From assembly GCA_012861695.1 (NCBI GenBank), contig JAAOOA010000033.1, positions 10,966,325-11,030,324 on the forward strand: a stretch of 64,000 nucleotides of DNA, written 5' to 3'. Below, one piece after another: positions 17,823 through 46,309 of this stretch. The DNA is from Trematomus loennbergii (taxonomy: Eukaryota; Chordata; Actinopteri; Perciformes; Nototheniidae). The notes under the pieces are model-generated. The model searched no databases. It had not been told where the DNA came from and saw nothing but the letters and a program-made list of their open reading frames with translations. Within the stretch, counting starts at the first letter, position 1. Each line of letters starts with the position of its first letter. The translations under genes and the position numbers were made by a program.

Positions 17823-20800
17823 CAATTTAACAAAAATCTAATTAGCTGTAATGTATATATCCATGTTGAGCATGTACCCAAAATGGAAGATGCTTTTATT
17901 TCCATTTAATCAACCTGAAGCGGCAGCCGACCTGATTAGTGTTATATTAACAGCTATAATAAGCTAACATGAATGCTGTGTTGCAAAGAAACGTATTGAT
18001 TTATTGTGCTGAAGATTTATTACAAAATACTGGATCACACAGCCAAGAGAGCATTTGGCCAATAACTGCATGCCATTGCAGGCAAAAATACAACAGCAAG
18101 AATTACTATAATTATATGTGTTGTGAGAAAATGATGTACTTACCGCCAAGACTTTGTCTCAGTACCGCAGTAATTCTGACAAAGCTGACACATGACCATC
18201 ATTTTGGGATTAGTGAGTGTGCTGAGTCGAACTGCAGTGACTTCACGGCCAAGTGTTTTTGTGTGTGTCTGTGCAACACACTAAAGAGAGCTGTGGGGGC
18301 TGAGTAAAGAATGAAGCCTATACTGTATGACACCTGGTTCAACATGCTTTATTTATTTGAAAGAAAGCCAATTATCTGACTTTTTCACTCACAAAAACTC
18401 TACAACAGTGGGCAAAGTTACTGTACCTTCATGGGCAAGGATAAAATAATTAAAATCCTGAGCTCAACTGTTGACGTCTTCGAAATATCCACTTGAGGCG
18501 GGGAATTCTGGGAGATGTAGAAAATCAACACTGCTAACTGGGCATGTAATTAAAAGGTTAACCTTATGATATGCACTATACAGAAAATACTGATGTACAG
18601 AGCCTGTTCAAAAGCATGTGGACATAAGATCATAGCATCCAGAAGTCATTGTTAAACACGGCGATACCATCCTCCACTCAACTGGGATTTTGGAACATGG
18701 CTGAAGGGATTTCAATATTGTGATGTCAGCCAAAGATGTTGTACACTAAGACGTAGCTAGTTCTTCCCCAAGTTGATGGATGTAAACAAGGTCAGGCGTC
18801 TGTGCAGGCCAGTCAAGTTCTTTTCCAAGTGGCATCTTCAAATTAAAGCCAATGCAGAGTGCCTTCTTGTAATTCTCTGTAGTAGCCAGCAGCGAGAGAC
18901 TCCACTGATTGCAAAAAATAACTCTTACTATTTAGAAGTCTATGAGAAAATATGTAATTTCTCAATATTTATTATCTCAGTAAACATTGCAATCCCCAAG
19001 TCTTCGTCAATAAAGCAGGATGATCATTTTGTAAAGCCTGGTTGGATTTAGAGTAAAATAGACAATAAAGCAGCATATAGTTTACTGTGGGGTTACTTTG
19101 ATTGACAGTTCGCCACAGTGTGGTCTGGTCTAGGTTTTTTCCATGTCTTTATCTTAGAACCCTTTCTTGTTTTAAGTGCTAATTTTGTATGCAAACACGC
19201 TAAGGTGGTGAATGTGGTAAACAAGATACCTGCTACCCATTTTCATTTTGAGCATGATAGCATTCTAAATTACGCATTTATCTCAAAGTACTGCAACATC
19301 TAAAGCTCCAATTAATCTTAAAACTACCTTATCCCAAAGCTGTAAGAAACTGTGCTTTTCTAAGCTCATGAAATCTGGACAATTGTGATGGATATGTGTA
19401 TTAGGGAGCTGTTGCTGATTCCTCACTTTACTCTCGAAGCAGCATGACAACCATTAGCGTGATCCCTCATATCCGAAAAAAAAGTTTTCTTTTTCACAAA
19501 AAGAAGAACTGCTGACAACTTGTCTTTTAAATGAAAGAAGACAGCGTGAAACTGCCATTTATCAGCAAAACAGACATCAATATGTTTCTGATCACACAGA
19601 TGAGAACAGTCAGTGACCGTCCGGTAATAACTGCCACACCACAGGGGAATTTTACAAAGGGGGTGCATTTGATCGAATAACAAATGCCTTACAAATGTCT
19701 CTGCAAATGTTAAGCTCCTGGTTGCTTTTGGCATGAACCTCACACTGTGATTACTATCAGCGGTGTGTCTGCAGCGAATCCCACAACACAGGAGCCCACA
19801 TGCTAAACGCTGGCCTGCGCACTCCCCCTGGAAACTTTAAAAGCAGACTTAACTCAAGATTGACTTTCTATGACCTTGTTATCTTTATTTGGCAGTGTCA
19901 GATTGCAACTACTGGGACCATCAACCCTTCCCCACATGGCCAGCGAGTGAAACAGCGATTCACACACTGGAGAACTATGGGCCTCTATCACGCAGCAGCT
20001 ACTTGGAAAAAGCCCAGAAAGCCTCTCTCCTGCTAGCTGTTTCTTCCCTTGCTCGCCGAAGAAACCCCCACTCAATCTCTCTCTTTACTTTTCTGTTGCT
20101 TTATGCTGGGGAGAATTATTATTTTTCCATCTCAAGGACTGCACAAGAAAAAAGGGAAAATGTCATCCCACGCCTGGCCTGTCCCACTCATCTATCTTCA
20201 ACTCGATTGCTTTGCACTTTTCTCTCTCTGTGTGTCTTTTACTCCCTTCCACCTCCACAATTGCTTGTCCCCTGCCCCCCCCACCCTCTCAATTACCCTC
20301 CCTACTTTCTCTGTCTCTTCTTTCTTCCTAATTTCTTCCCTTGGCTGTCTATCTCCCTCTGGTTCTCATGGGTTTGTGTGTGGAGACTGGACTGCTGCTG
20401 TCGGTGCAGAATTAGTGGGTGAAGCTGAAAACGGATTAAGGGGCCAGAATCCAGGGAGTTCACTAATGGGAGGACTGGCTCGGCTGCCTGCTGCTTCTGG
20501 CCATCAGCTGATGCCAATTATCAGAAGGAGCCACATCTGGCCTGGTCTGCCCCGGACTGGCCTACAGGAACTGCTGTCTGGTCCCTCGAAAATCTCCCCC
20601 CTCTTCCTCCCCCTTAGGGGACAGATAATGGTGACCAATCTGTTGGAGGGGCTTGTAGGGACTAACAATAACAGTCAATGAATCCAACAGTTGATAAATA
20701 ATTTAATGATAATTTTGAAAACGATTTAATTTGTGTATTGAGAAACACTCTTAAACATTCAATGGTTCCAGCTTCTAAGATGTGAGGATTGGATTGTAAT

Positions 20801-22440
20801 TGGGATGGGCATTCCAAACCATAACATCCTTGCAACCCTAAAAAAGAAAAGTTAGCAGTGTAAATCGGCTGATCTAGAGTCCTAAACAACATCATTTATT
20901 GCAGCTGTATTTGAGATGTTCATAATACATCTGAGGGTTTACTGTATACACAGAATGAAGTGTTACACTCAGGATATTCAATTGTTTTGACTCAATAAAG
21001 ACATACAAAAACATTAATATTTGTCTTTTTGTTTGTGTTAACAGGAATAGTTTCTTTGCTAATTATACATATTTATTTTACTGATTGTAAATGCATGACC
21101 TTTCTAGAAATGTTGAGATCCAAGTACTTCCTCCACCATTGCTGACATTGTTCTTACACACATTGCACCACTACTGAAGGAGCCTGCTGCAGATGAATGT
21201 GTTGTTATATGCTGCTGTGACCACCTGACAATAATACACAGTACAGTTCAGAGGCATGGTGGTTTGTGTAAGTACCATTTAAAATACTTTGTTTCCAGCC
21301 TTGCAGGACTTGTGGCTGTGTGGGTCAATGTTGTCCGATTTAATACACAACACATGCAACCTGTTCTTTAATTTTGGTCAAAACTCAACTGTACAGATGA
21401 ATGAAAATAGGCAAGTGTTTAGAAAACATATTTGCAATGTGATATACATGCATCTAACTTTGAGCACATGCTTTCACTTCACCAATGTGTGTGTGGGCCT
21501 GGATAGCCTTCACTGTGAAAAAGGCAAAACAGTGAAAATTTGACAAATTATTTAATCTATTGTAAATGCAGTCTGTCTATAGCCCATAAGGTTCATATTA
21601 CCCTGTAAGTCAAGGCCTGAAAGAAACAGAACAATTGTAGCCTAAGCAGCAACAGTCAAGCATAGATTACCTACTGTAAAGTTGTATTCTGTTTGAACAA
21701 AACTTTGATGCAGAAATGTCATCTGAAGAAAACATATTATACAAGAGCCTAAACAAATGGTAAGTTTGATGATAGAATGTGGATTTTGGGGGACTTTACA
21801 CCTTGACCTAATCAGTAAAGGGTGACTAAGTATAGTAACAACATGTTGTGCAAGGAAACACACAGAATGTACTACTGTATCTATACCTTATCAATGTACT
21901 TACCTTCACCAGGTACAAAGCACAGACAAAGAGGCTTTTTGCAACACAGGTCTACTAGTTTGGCTGTTATTACACTCTTCTCACTTTAGTGATCTTCTCC
22001 TGATGGCGATCCAGTCAGTAAAACACTGCAGCTCTATGTGACTCATCCCTTACCAAACGGTAAATCACATAAATCCCCTTCCTACTGACTTTGACCCCTG
22101 CCACATTTTTGCTCCACTCTCCATGGCCAAAAGCAGAACATGTGGTGTTGGTGGAGGATTTAAATGGAAGAGTGTCCTCCTGATGGTTGGCAAGTACCGG
22201 ACAGACTACTGCAGAGCAATTACACTACATTTTAACTTCATGTGTGAAAATAAACACTGCTGAGAACAAGAAAACCATACACTGACGCACACAACTAAAT
22301 TAAAGCTTCCAGAATCAGTAAGCGACAAAATCTGGACCACGAAGAAGGGTTTTTCTCTTAACTTTCAACTTATTAAAGAGGATCAGTGCAGGACCACATT
22401 ATTGTAACTAACAGAAAAAACCCAGTTTGACTAAATCAAA
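17823..22440. other. intergenic DNA between the transposon and pcbd2
   Basis: No supported gene. An open frame of 210 codons at 20049-20681 runs through a CT-rich stretch and has no family motifs, so it is not called. The most structured piece is the block at 20360-20640, listed separately. The mammalian CATSPER3 gene would be expected around here and no six-transmembrane channel exon is visible. Confidence 0.45.
20360..20640. promoter_or_regulatory. candidate distal enhancer block
   Basis: This is a GC-balanced, non-repetitive block between pitx1 and pcbd2. It includes the 12-bp palindrome CATCAGCTGATG (20502-20513) with an E-box core CAGCTG, followed directly by CCAATTATC, which carries a homeodomain AATTA core. 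Clustered bHLH and homeodomain sites are common in limb and pituitary enhancers. Conservation is untested, so this is inference. Confidence 0.25.
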
Positions 22441-22587
22441 GTTTTATTCTTAGAGAAAGCTTGTTCAAAAAAGGTCAATATTATATCAATCTTTCACCCA
22501 GATGAACCCAGACATATATGCATTATTTAATCATTTTTATTAGGAATAATTATTTGCAGAGAAACTTTCTGATTGAAGACAAAAACA

Positions 22588-36458
<13,871 letters not shown>

Positions 36459-36727
36459 AAGTGACCCTGTGTCAGCTGTTATCCTCTTTCCAAAACCACC
36501 TGCTCTCCTGTTTCCTCTCCTGTACTCACACACTCTACCATAGCTGTTCGGATAACTGCCTGATTAAAATCCCACATGTTCTAAAAGAGTCTGGGTATGG
36601 CTAAGTTAAAACTCCATACAGGTCTTGCAAACCAGATCTTCTAGTCAAAGCTTTGGCAATAATACTGTATGTGATTATGGTCATGCTTATAAAAAACTAT
36701 TTGAATTGAGTTAATAATGACAACATG

Positions 36728-37605
36728 CAGTGGTGGAAGAAGAACTCAGATATTTTACTTGAGTAAAAGTAGGACTACTTCAGTGTAATACTCAGGTCAG
36801 CTACAGGTAAAAGTCCTGCATTTAAAGGTAGGGTAGGTAATTCACTTCAGAAACACTTTTTGTTATATTCTATGGAATGCTCTTAACATCCCGATAGCAA
36901 TGAATAAATTAAATGCTTTGACAATAAATATATACAAATATTTCATCTGTGAAAGCCGTGGCGCTGTAAAAAGCAAGTCCAATTATCTGCCTCAGCCCGC
37001 GGCAGATAATTGGATGGCCTACCTGCCTGTCAGCCTTTCATCTCGTGCACAAATTTATCTCGTGCCCTCATTCGCTCGTGTGTGTTGGAGGAGGGGCTCT
37101 GTAAGGAAGTCTGAAGGAAGGGCCAGATTTTTTTCGGTTGTGTACTTTCAAATTCTAGCTTACTCGAGCTGGTTTCTCCATTCTTACCTACCCTACCTTT
37201 AAGATCTTAAAAGTAAAATAATATTGGCATCGAAATATACTTTAAAGTACCAAAAGTAAAAGTACCTATAGCTCAATTCAGTATCATGTATATTAAATTA
37301 CTGGAATATTATTTGTTATGCATTAATGTGTTCATCACAGCTGTTGAAGGTGGAGCTACTTTTAATTACTTAGTTTAAATACAACTGCTGGATATCTTAA
37401 CCTATAATTATACATCACAATTTACTATATGTTTGCATTAGCTAATTATCTGAATCTGTCAAGTAACTAGTAACTAATTTAGTCAAATAAATGTAGTGGA
37501 GTAAAAGTACTATATTGGCTTGTAAAATGTGTTGGAGTAGCATACATTAGCATGATAAAAGTACCCCAAAATCGTAAGTACAAACTTGAGTACATAACAC
37601 CACTG
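36728..37605. mobile_element. hAT-type MITE with perfect 8-bp target duplication
   Basis: The element starts CAGTGGTGGAAGAAG and ends TACATAACACCACTG, forming short inverted termini. It is bounded by an exact 8-bp duplication ACAACATG at 36720-36727 and 37606-37613, the hAT hallmark. It has no transposase. A different TTAA-target MITE (36822-37202) is nested inside, so the hAT element inserted first. The family also appears at 51343-51860 and, truncated, at 42654. Confidence 0.9.
36822..37202. mobile_element. 381-bp TTAA-target MITE, copy 2 (nested)
   Basis: Flanking TTAA lies at 36822-36825 and 37199-37202. Inverted termini AGGTAGGGTAGGTAA and TTACCTACCCTACCT are shared with copy 1 at 32943, in opposite orientation. 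It interrupts the surrounding hAT MITE. Confidence 0.88.
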
Positions 37606-37613
37606 ACAACATG

Positions 37614-38117
37614 TATGGAAAATCTGTTATATTTAAGCAGCATTTTAAAGCATATGATCCCACTGAAATAACCTTTAAAAAGGCTTTTTCATAATTTGTA
37701 AAAGCGTGTATAATTTTTGTAAGCACAACATGGTATGCATTGGAAAACATAATTATTGTTCTTATTTTTTGATACTGTGAGCCATGTTCATCTCTGAATA
37801 TTTTGTTCACATTTCTACATATCCTTACCTCTCTTAAATCTGCTCATTATTATATTAAAATATAATATAATGCAGTTTGTCACATACTCATTGTATACAT
37901 TTTTTTTTGTTTCTTTTATATATTTGGTGAAAATACTTGTCTTTATTATTTTTAATGTTAAATACTTTGAAAAAATATGTTCTCTTTATAACCGTCTATT
38001 TTTTATCTTCTCTTACAACTTATTTCCTTATGTTTAAGTTTGCACCCACATACACCAAAGCAAAGTCCTTGTATGTGTAAACGTACCTGGCAATAAACTT
38101 GATTCTGATTCTTCTGA
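37614..38117 (+). repeat. intergenic DNA ending in a LINE 3' tail
   Basis: AT-rich sequence between pcbd2 and txndc15. The right end, about 37880-38117, is a T-rich 3' UTR closing with CTTGTATGTGTAAACGTACC, AATAAACTTGATTCTGATTC, the same terminus seen at 41100-41151. No gene is supported in the remainder. Confidence 0.5.
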
Positions 38118-38442
38118 TGTTAGATACATTCTTGTTATTTTCTTTTTAATTGAATTAGTAAACTAAACTCCATTGCAGCTTTTCCTTAATGTGACCCTGC
38201 TCATACCTTTTTTCTTCAGGATATAAACAATATTTAATAAGAAATAAGAGAATAGAAAAAGCACAAGCCCTGTCTTCAAACATAGCCAAAAGCCCTGAAT
38301 GGTTAACAGCTGCAAATCAATACATTATTTATTATAAATCACAATTGCTCACACACTTGAAACATAAGCAAATTAGCAACTGTTAATTCTAAAAAAAGAA
38401 CTAAGTTGTTTGCACAGAGTGACTTGAAGTCTGTCTGTGTTT

Positions 38443-41400
38443 TCAGTCCTGATGCTCGTGCTCCTGTCCCGGTATGAGCCAGCGGATGCTGTCCGTCCGC
38501 AGGATGGCGTACGTAGTGAAGCCTGTGATGAAGAGGACAGAGAAGACCAGCAGCCAGTCGATGCTCTTCACCGGGACGCTGGGGAGTGGGCCGAGGCGGT
38601 CTGTATCCGTCACGTTTTTGTCAGAGCCGATTTCAAACCCTTGAGCACAAAAACAAATGATCAGAAAATAAAGCAGGCTGGATATGCTGGGATTATAAAA
38701 CCAAACCACACAAAAGAAAACATGTTTTTTATTTTGTACATATCGAATCAATTTCTTTTTGCCATAAAAAGTGTCCTCAAACCACACAAATTATCTTACA
38801 AACACTTAAAGACCCAGTCCAATTTTGTGGGGGATTCTGAGAAGTCAAGTGTCAGATATTCAGGTGTAGCAGGAAAAGGTAGTTTAGTACTTTAGTCCAC
38901 GTTCGCAAACATGAGAAATACCTTGTTGAATGCACTTCCAGTCTTCTTACAATGATGGTACAGATCCAGTAGCTGTAGGCTAATCCCTGCTGTTAACCTG
39001 GACATAGTTGTAGGACCTGATAACCTGATTTTAGGACTGTGTTTTGGATTATGAATACAATATGTCATACAAGGGTTATGATGCAATATCTTGCAATATA
39101 GTAAGCAAGGTGATATATTGCTGTACTTTTCTAAATATAACGTTAGGAAAACTAGCATAGCATTGATAACATACCTTCATATGAAGGAAAAGTTTACTTC
39201 ACGCAATCATAACGTGGATCTGCTTTTGCAATTATCGAAGTCCTTTCAACATTTATCATCATAGCTCTGCTTTAAGAGGGCACGCAGAATGAGAGGGCGA
39301 TTATTTTGGAAAACTAAATGAAGTATTATGTGAGTTAATATTACTTAGTCCCTGAGAACCTTTGTGTTAACCTTCATTTCAAATTATGATTTCATCAAGT
39401 GTGGTCACCAACAGGAACTGATTAATTGAAACTAAACCAGCTAAGAGTAAGCCTTATCTTCAAACAACACTAAACTTGCTTGTCTCTAACCTAAAACCGC
39501 ATTATTGTAGACTGTTTCTATTTAGTGTGTACCTGTCTGGTTAGCGATGAAGGAGGTGAGCGTCTCCAGCGTTCGGTCCGTGTGGTTGAAGCGGGCCATG
39601 GGTTTGGCCCCCTGGAACAGCAGGATGTTGGGCACTGCCACGGTCCCAAATCTGGTGGAAAGGCTGGTGGACCAAAATGGGAACAAACAAGACACAAAAA
39701 TTACAAATGAAGTTATAGTTTTAGATATGGTCTGTATGCAGTATATTTGATCTTAACAAAAAATTATTCCTAACATTATTATGTTTTAGTTAAGAGTTTG
39801 ACGGCGATTATGTGTTCATCTGCATTATATTCCACGGTGTTCCTAATTTCAGACATTTACATACATGAGGGTATACAGAATATAGCACACACCTCTCAAT
39901 GTATCACAAATGTACCAAAACCGTATATACAAGGTTTACAAAATGTAGATTTATCTTGAAATCTTTTTTTATTTTCTCTAAAAATAAGACAATCCAACAA
40001 AGGGAAAATGTCATTTTTTACGAAGTTGTTAAAACCAGCACTGGATAACCTTTTTCGATGGATCCATGATGTAATTAGACAGTTTACTAGTTGCGATAAA
40101 ACTGTGAGTTGTAATTCTGCCAGGTATAAGCACATTTTACTTAAGCTTAAGACCATAAAGAACTCATAGAAATTAGAAATCCCAAATGCCCCTATAAAGT
40201 GGGCTTTTACAATGAGATGGGAGGATACACATTAATACCAGAAGAATAATCACCTGCTGTGCTGCGAGGCATCCAGTGCCAGGAAATGCATGCTGGGAAA
40301 AGCCCGGGGCAGGGCGTTGAAATGAGGTGCCAGCCCGGCAGAGAACTGGCACCAGGCGGTGAAGAAGAGCACCACGGAGCACTCTGTGCCGTTAGCATTC
40401 AGGAAGTCCATCAGGTCCTGAGAGAAGAGAGGAACAAGAACAAAGACTGAGGGAGGGAGGGATTCTTCTCCTTTAAATATGAAGCATCAAATCAGCAAAG
40501 TCTGATCACATCTTTTACAAAGTCTGGACCAAAAATAATGTTGCCCTCATACAGTAGGTTTGAAGAAAATATTGCAGAAAAGCACAAAAATGTAACATAA
40601 ACGGATAAAACCAACCCCTTGTTTGATTCCACCTACTAGTACTATCAGCACTGCACATCAAACACTTGATAGTATAATACAATTGAATGAACAGCATGTT
40701 ATTATATGGTGAATATTTAGCTTTAAACCTACAGTATTAGGTCTATAAAAATGAAGAAAAAATGATTCGACTTCTACTAGGATTGAGACAGTAATACAAA
40801 ACTGATTTTTGTATTATTATAGTAGCCTTCTGATTGTAATGAATGGATGATTAAGCATATTATGGCTTGTTTAATAAATGTGTCTTTAACATAAGGAAAA
40901 ACTCAATAGCATTTGGAATTTAACAGTTCTCATAGCACTCCTCCAGGGCATGTTTTCTGTTTTCTTTTTTTATTACTGCCGTATTTTATTCCATTTCATT
41001 TATATATAAATACTGCTATATTTTACTATATTTCTTATTATTTTTAATATTTTGTTATGTTATTTTTTATGTATGCACCATGACATCAAGTCAAATTCCT
41101 CGTATGTGTAAACCTACCTGGTAATAAACCTGTTTCTGATTCTGATTCTGATCATCATACCTGTGAAGCGTTGAGGACCTGCACACTGAAGTTGTCCATT
41201 CCTGTGGTGTTCCTCTTATCGCAGGTCACCTTGTATGTCTTGGCGGTCTCTGTGGTGTTCTGCTCCTCGGTTGGCGTTGTGTCCGCACGCACTATGTCAA
41301 GAGTAATCTGGAGGTACACATTGAAAGAGAAGTCAACTTCTGAACTACTGCTCTTATGCCTACACTTTTCACTCTGATCATTTTAACTGAACTTAGCCTA

Positions 41401-43191
41401 GTCTATCCAAGCATGCTTCAGAATGTCACCAAAAATAAGTTCCAATCTTAGGCAGAAAATATTTAAGAAAACAGCCAAAAAACAGAAAGATATTCAAATT
41501 ATAAAGGTAAAGAAATGCAGAAAATCTTCACATTGGAACATTTGCAACCAGAGAACAATTGGTATTTGTGTTAAAAAAAATTACTTGCATGATGAATTGA
41601 CAGTTGCCATTGTTTCAGCTCACCCTACTCTTCAAACTGCAATGTACAACTGCTATTGGAGTTACAGTGCTCCCAGTTACCTGCTGTGAGGATTCGTCGC
41701 TCCTCTCCTCCAGTGACTCGCCTGCAGCAGCCAGCTCAGGGGAACTACACTGGGCACTGTCCTCATCACAAGGCGGGAAGAAGCCTGACTGTAAGTCTAT
41801 CACATTTTTGGGGAAAAGGGACTCGATGTCAGATCGATCGATGGAGGTCTCGGTCCCCATCAATGCATCTGCGATCTCAGCTGTCTTGAACTGCCTCTTT
41901 GGCAGAGAGTCCGGTTCTTCTGACTCCACAAACTTAGGGCTGTTCTCCAAGTCGGATACTGCATCTTCTGACAGACTGAGCTCCAGTGACTCATGATTTT
42001 CTGAAAAAAAAGTCATACATAGATCAAAATCAGTACATTAGATAGATATAAACATCATCAGATTACTGCTACATTTCTAAAAAGTGTGGATTACTAGCAG
42101 GAATACAATGTCAGTAAAAAAAAAACTAAAAAGAGGTTATTCTGTTTTCTCAGATATTATTTCTGCTTTTTTTAAACTGTAGTATGTGCTCATGTGTTTC
42201 ATTGTTGGTGTATAGGCTACTGCCTGGATATGCTTAATGAAAGGCAGGTTTTCCTATAAATAAACTCATTTTGATCCTAATATCTTTATTGTTCTTCTTT
42301 TCTAAGGTCACATTGCTCTGTTGTCTTGCATAATACACTCGAGTAAAAAACATCTTATTGATTTTTATTTTGTCTTTTATTTATTTGCATTGCATTTTAT
42401 ATTGAGTAATCCAAAAGTAACATTGGGTTTTTATATTACTTTTATATTTTGATACCCAGGTTTTCTTTTACAGGTAACTGGTCATTTTAATGGATTACAT
42501 GTTTTTAACTAACCCTCCAAACCCTGGTTATCAGCTAGTTTTGAAGAATGGCTTCGTTTGGATAAGCAGATATATTTTAAATTAAGACAACTTTAGGACA
42601 ACTAGCTTGCTGACAATAATTACATTTAGTATGATAACAAGTCACCTGTTAATCGGTGGTGTAAAGTAACTAAGTACATTTACTCAAGTACTGTACTTAA
42701 GTAAAATGTTGATGTACTTTTACTTTACTTGAGTATTTCAATTTTTTTCTACTTTGTACTTCTACTCCACTACAATTCAGGGGTAAAAAGTGTACTTTTA
42801 ATCAAGTACATTTATTAAATTTAGCATATTTTGTGTAATGATGTGAATCATAAATCAACCCTTAAATACACCTGGAGTTACATTTGCATGCTAACCTGCA
42901 GCATACTAAGTAATTAAAACTAGCTGGACCTTTACCAGCTTTGATAACACCTTCATGCATCAATATAACACTGTGAGTTCGGAGTGTTATTTAACATTAA
43001 CAATTTAGTATAATAACCAGTCACATGTTAACACTGTTAGGTCGCAGTGTTTTGCTAACACTGTTTAGCTAACAAGCAGCTGTCAGTCTCTTACCTTGTG
43101 CGATCACAGCCGAAAGCCTTAAAACATCCGAAAGACATAACACAAATAATAAAACATACGAGATGTGAAGCTTATTTAAAATAGCCGTCAT
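38443..43191 (-). CDS. txndc15: Thioredoxin domain-containing protein 15, ER membrane protein
   Basis: Six minus-strand exons: 43095-43191, 41681-42000, 41161-41307, 40254-40417, 39533-39663 and 38443-38639, all GT-AG and phase-consistent, giving 351 aa (human 360). Exon 1 encodes a signal peptide ([13 protein letters not shown] core); an in-frame ATG at 43329 would bury it, so 43191 is preferred. Exon 2 is an acidic, Ser-rich luminal segment. Exons 3-5 form the thioredoxin-like fold; the active-site position reads TAWCQFS, so only the first Cys is kept and classical disulfide exchange is unlikely, as in the human WCRF form. Asn-glycosylation sites (NNTT-like, NAS, NGT, NHT, NQT) fit an ER lumen. 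Exon 6 encodes one transmembrane helix ([13 protein letters not shown]) and a short basic/acidic tail. The mammalian protein is linked to ciliary function. AATAAA in minus sense lies at 38328-38333. Intact throughout. Confidence 0.95.
40920..41151 (+). repeat. LINE 3' tail in txndc15 intron, beside a splice site
   Basis: A T-rich 3' UTR ends TCCTCGTATGTGTAAACCTA, AATAAACCTG and three TTCTGA units. The tail stops 8-10 bp before the 5' splice site (in minus sense) of the exon at 41161-41307. Sequence matches the tails at 8810 and 38060. Confidence 0.7.
42654..42880. mobile_element. truncated hAT-type MITE
   Basis: It begins CGGTGGTGTAAAGTAACTAA, like the intact element at 51343, and continues through the TACTTAAGTA and CTCCACTACAATTCAG segments, then loses similarity before a right terminus. 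Located in txndc15 intron 1. Imperfect copies of a 30-bp flanking sequence lie on both sides (42625-42654 and 43003-43032). Confidence 0.6.
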
Positions 43192-43831
43192 ATTTTTCGA
43201 TTTCAGCCTGGTGCAAATATGAACGGTTATCACGACATGGTGCAATTTTTCAGCTCTAAGGAAATAATGTTCCGAGCAGTGGCGGAAGAAAATAAGTGAT
43301 GTAACACAACCGGACATTAAGACATCCATGCTTCCGGAGGCAGAAATGTTTTACGGGGAAATAACTCCATGGATGTAGAATAACTCTCTTAAAATATCCA
43401 TGAGAAAAATACATTTATAGATACCATTTGCTGCATGTATCTCAGTATTAAAACTGGACCAAAAAAACTAAAATATTGTAACGTCTTAATACAAATGTAA
43501 CTAGTGAAATGCACTCTGTAGCACATGATCTAACTAATTACTTAAAACGATCTCATTACATATTGTTAGAAAAGTTACTACATGAAGTTACTGCATAACG
43601 TCACATGATTTGTATTGATTTTCAGATAGAACTGACTTCTCCCCCCCGACAAACACACACAACTTTATTTACTGGCTAGGCTCCTCCTGCTCAAAGTCTA
43701 CACAGCTCAGACGTTGTTCCCCCGCTTTCACAGATTTGACAGTTTAAAGACGGGTGTTTATATATACAGTCTATGGTGTAAGCACCATGTGTGACATGTA
43801 ACTGAAAAGCCCATACATTGTAGATCAGTGA

Positions 43832-45573
<1,742 letters not shown>

Positions 45574-46309
45574 ACCGAAGTTTAAAGAGTGTGTTATCTC
45601 TCTACAGTTAATGTTGAGGTGTGTCTGCACTCCAGAGAGCAAACCTATTATAGCCTTCTGTGATTTTCTCTTTTGGATCTTTTGTCTGTGTATTTCGTAC
45701 GTTATATTTTCGAAACATTTTCAATTCATACTATGCTTGGAAAAATACTACATTTGCAAAATGTCTAAACAGATTTGATATAAACAGGAGTTATTATGTA
45801 AAAGAAAAAAGTGTCTTATGTAAAAATGTATGAATGTATTTGGAAACTTAATAATATGTAAAATATAATTTAGTATGCTACATAATGGTTTATACTGCAT
45901 TCTATGTTGCTCTAGTTCTGATAATACAAATTCATCTACTTCATTAATGTGACCAAAAAAGTATGGGTACAATTTAAATGTAAAATTTTTGAAATAGCTT
46001 GTTAATCATCTTTTTAAGGGTAAATTCATCTGTCTTTACAATGTAACACGTTTTGGAATCATTTATAAAAAGTGTATGTTCAAAACTGTAAAAATAAATA
46101 AATAAATCGATCAGTTGTCACAATTTATCAACAAACTTCTATTATTTTAAAAGATAATTACTTTTTTAGTTTTTTCTACTGAGTATCAATCATTCAAGTT
46201 TTTAAGATATTTCGGTAACAAAAAACCTGTAGATAAATCAGTCGGATAAACCCTATTTGTGAAATGCTGTTTCTTTTGCAAAGCAAAACATTTCAAGACA
46301 ATATTTCAA
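45574..46309 (+). other. 3' flank of the TRIM pseudogene
   Basis: AT-rich sequence with an AATAAATAAATAAAT run near 46092-46106 that would serve as the poly(A) signal of the TRIM copy. No other feature recognised. Confidence 0.4.

Noticed and set aside
20049..20681. 210-codon open frame between pitx1 and pcbd2
   Set aside because: The first half is a CT-rich low-complexity tract, no domain or splice-supported structure is visible, and no family is recognised.
41604..41996. 130-codon Ser-rich frame on the + strand
   Set aside because: It is the antisense shadow of txndc15 exon 2, which has proper splice sites and homologous neighbours.
43192..43329. Upstream in-frame ATG of txndc15 at 43329
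   Set aside because: It would add 46 residues before a clear signal peptide; the ATG at 43191 gives the family length and a proper leader.
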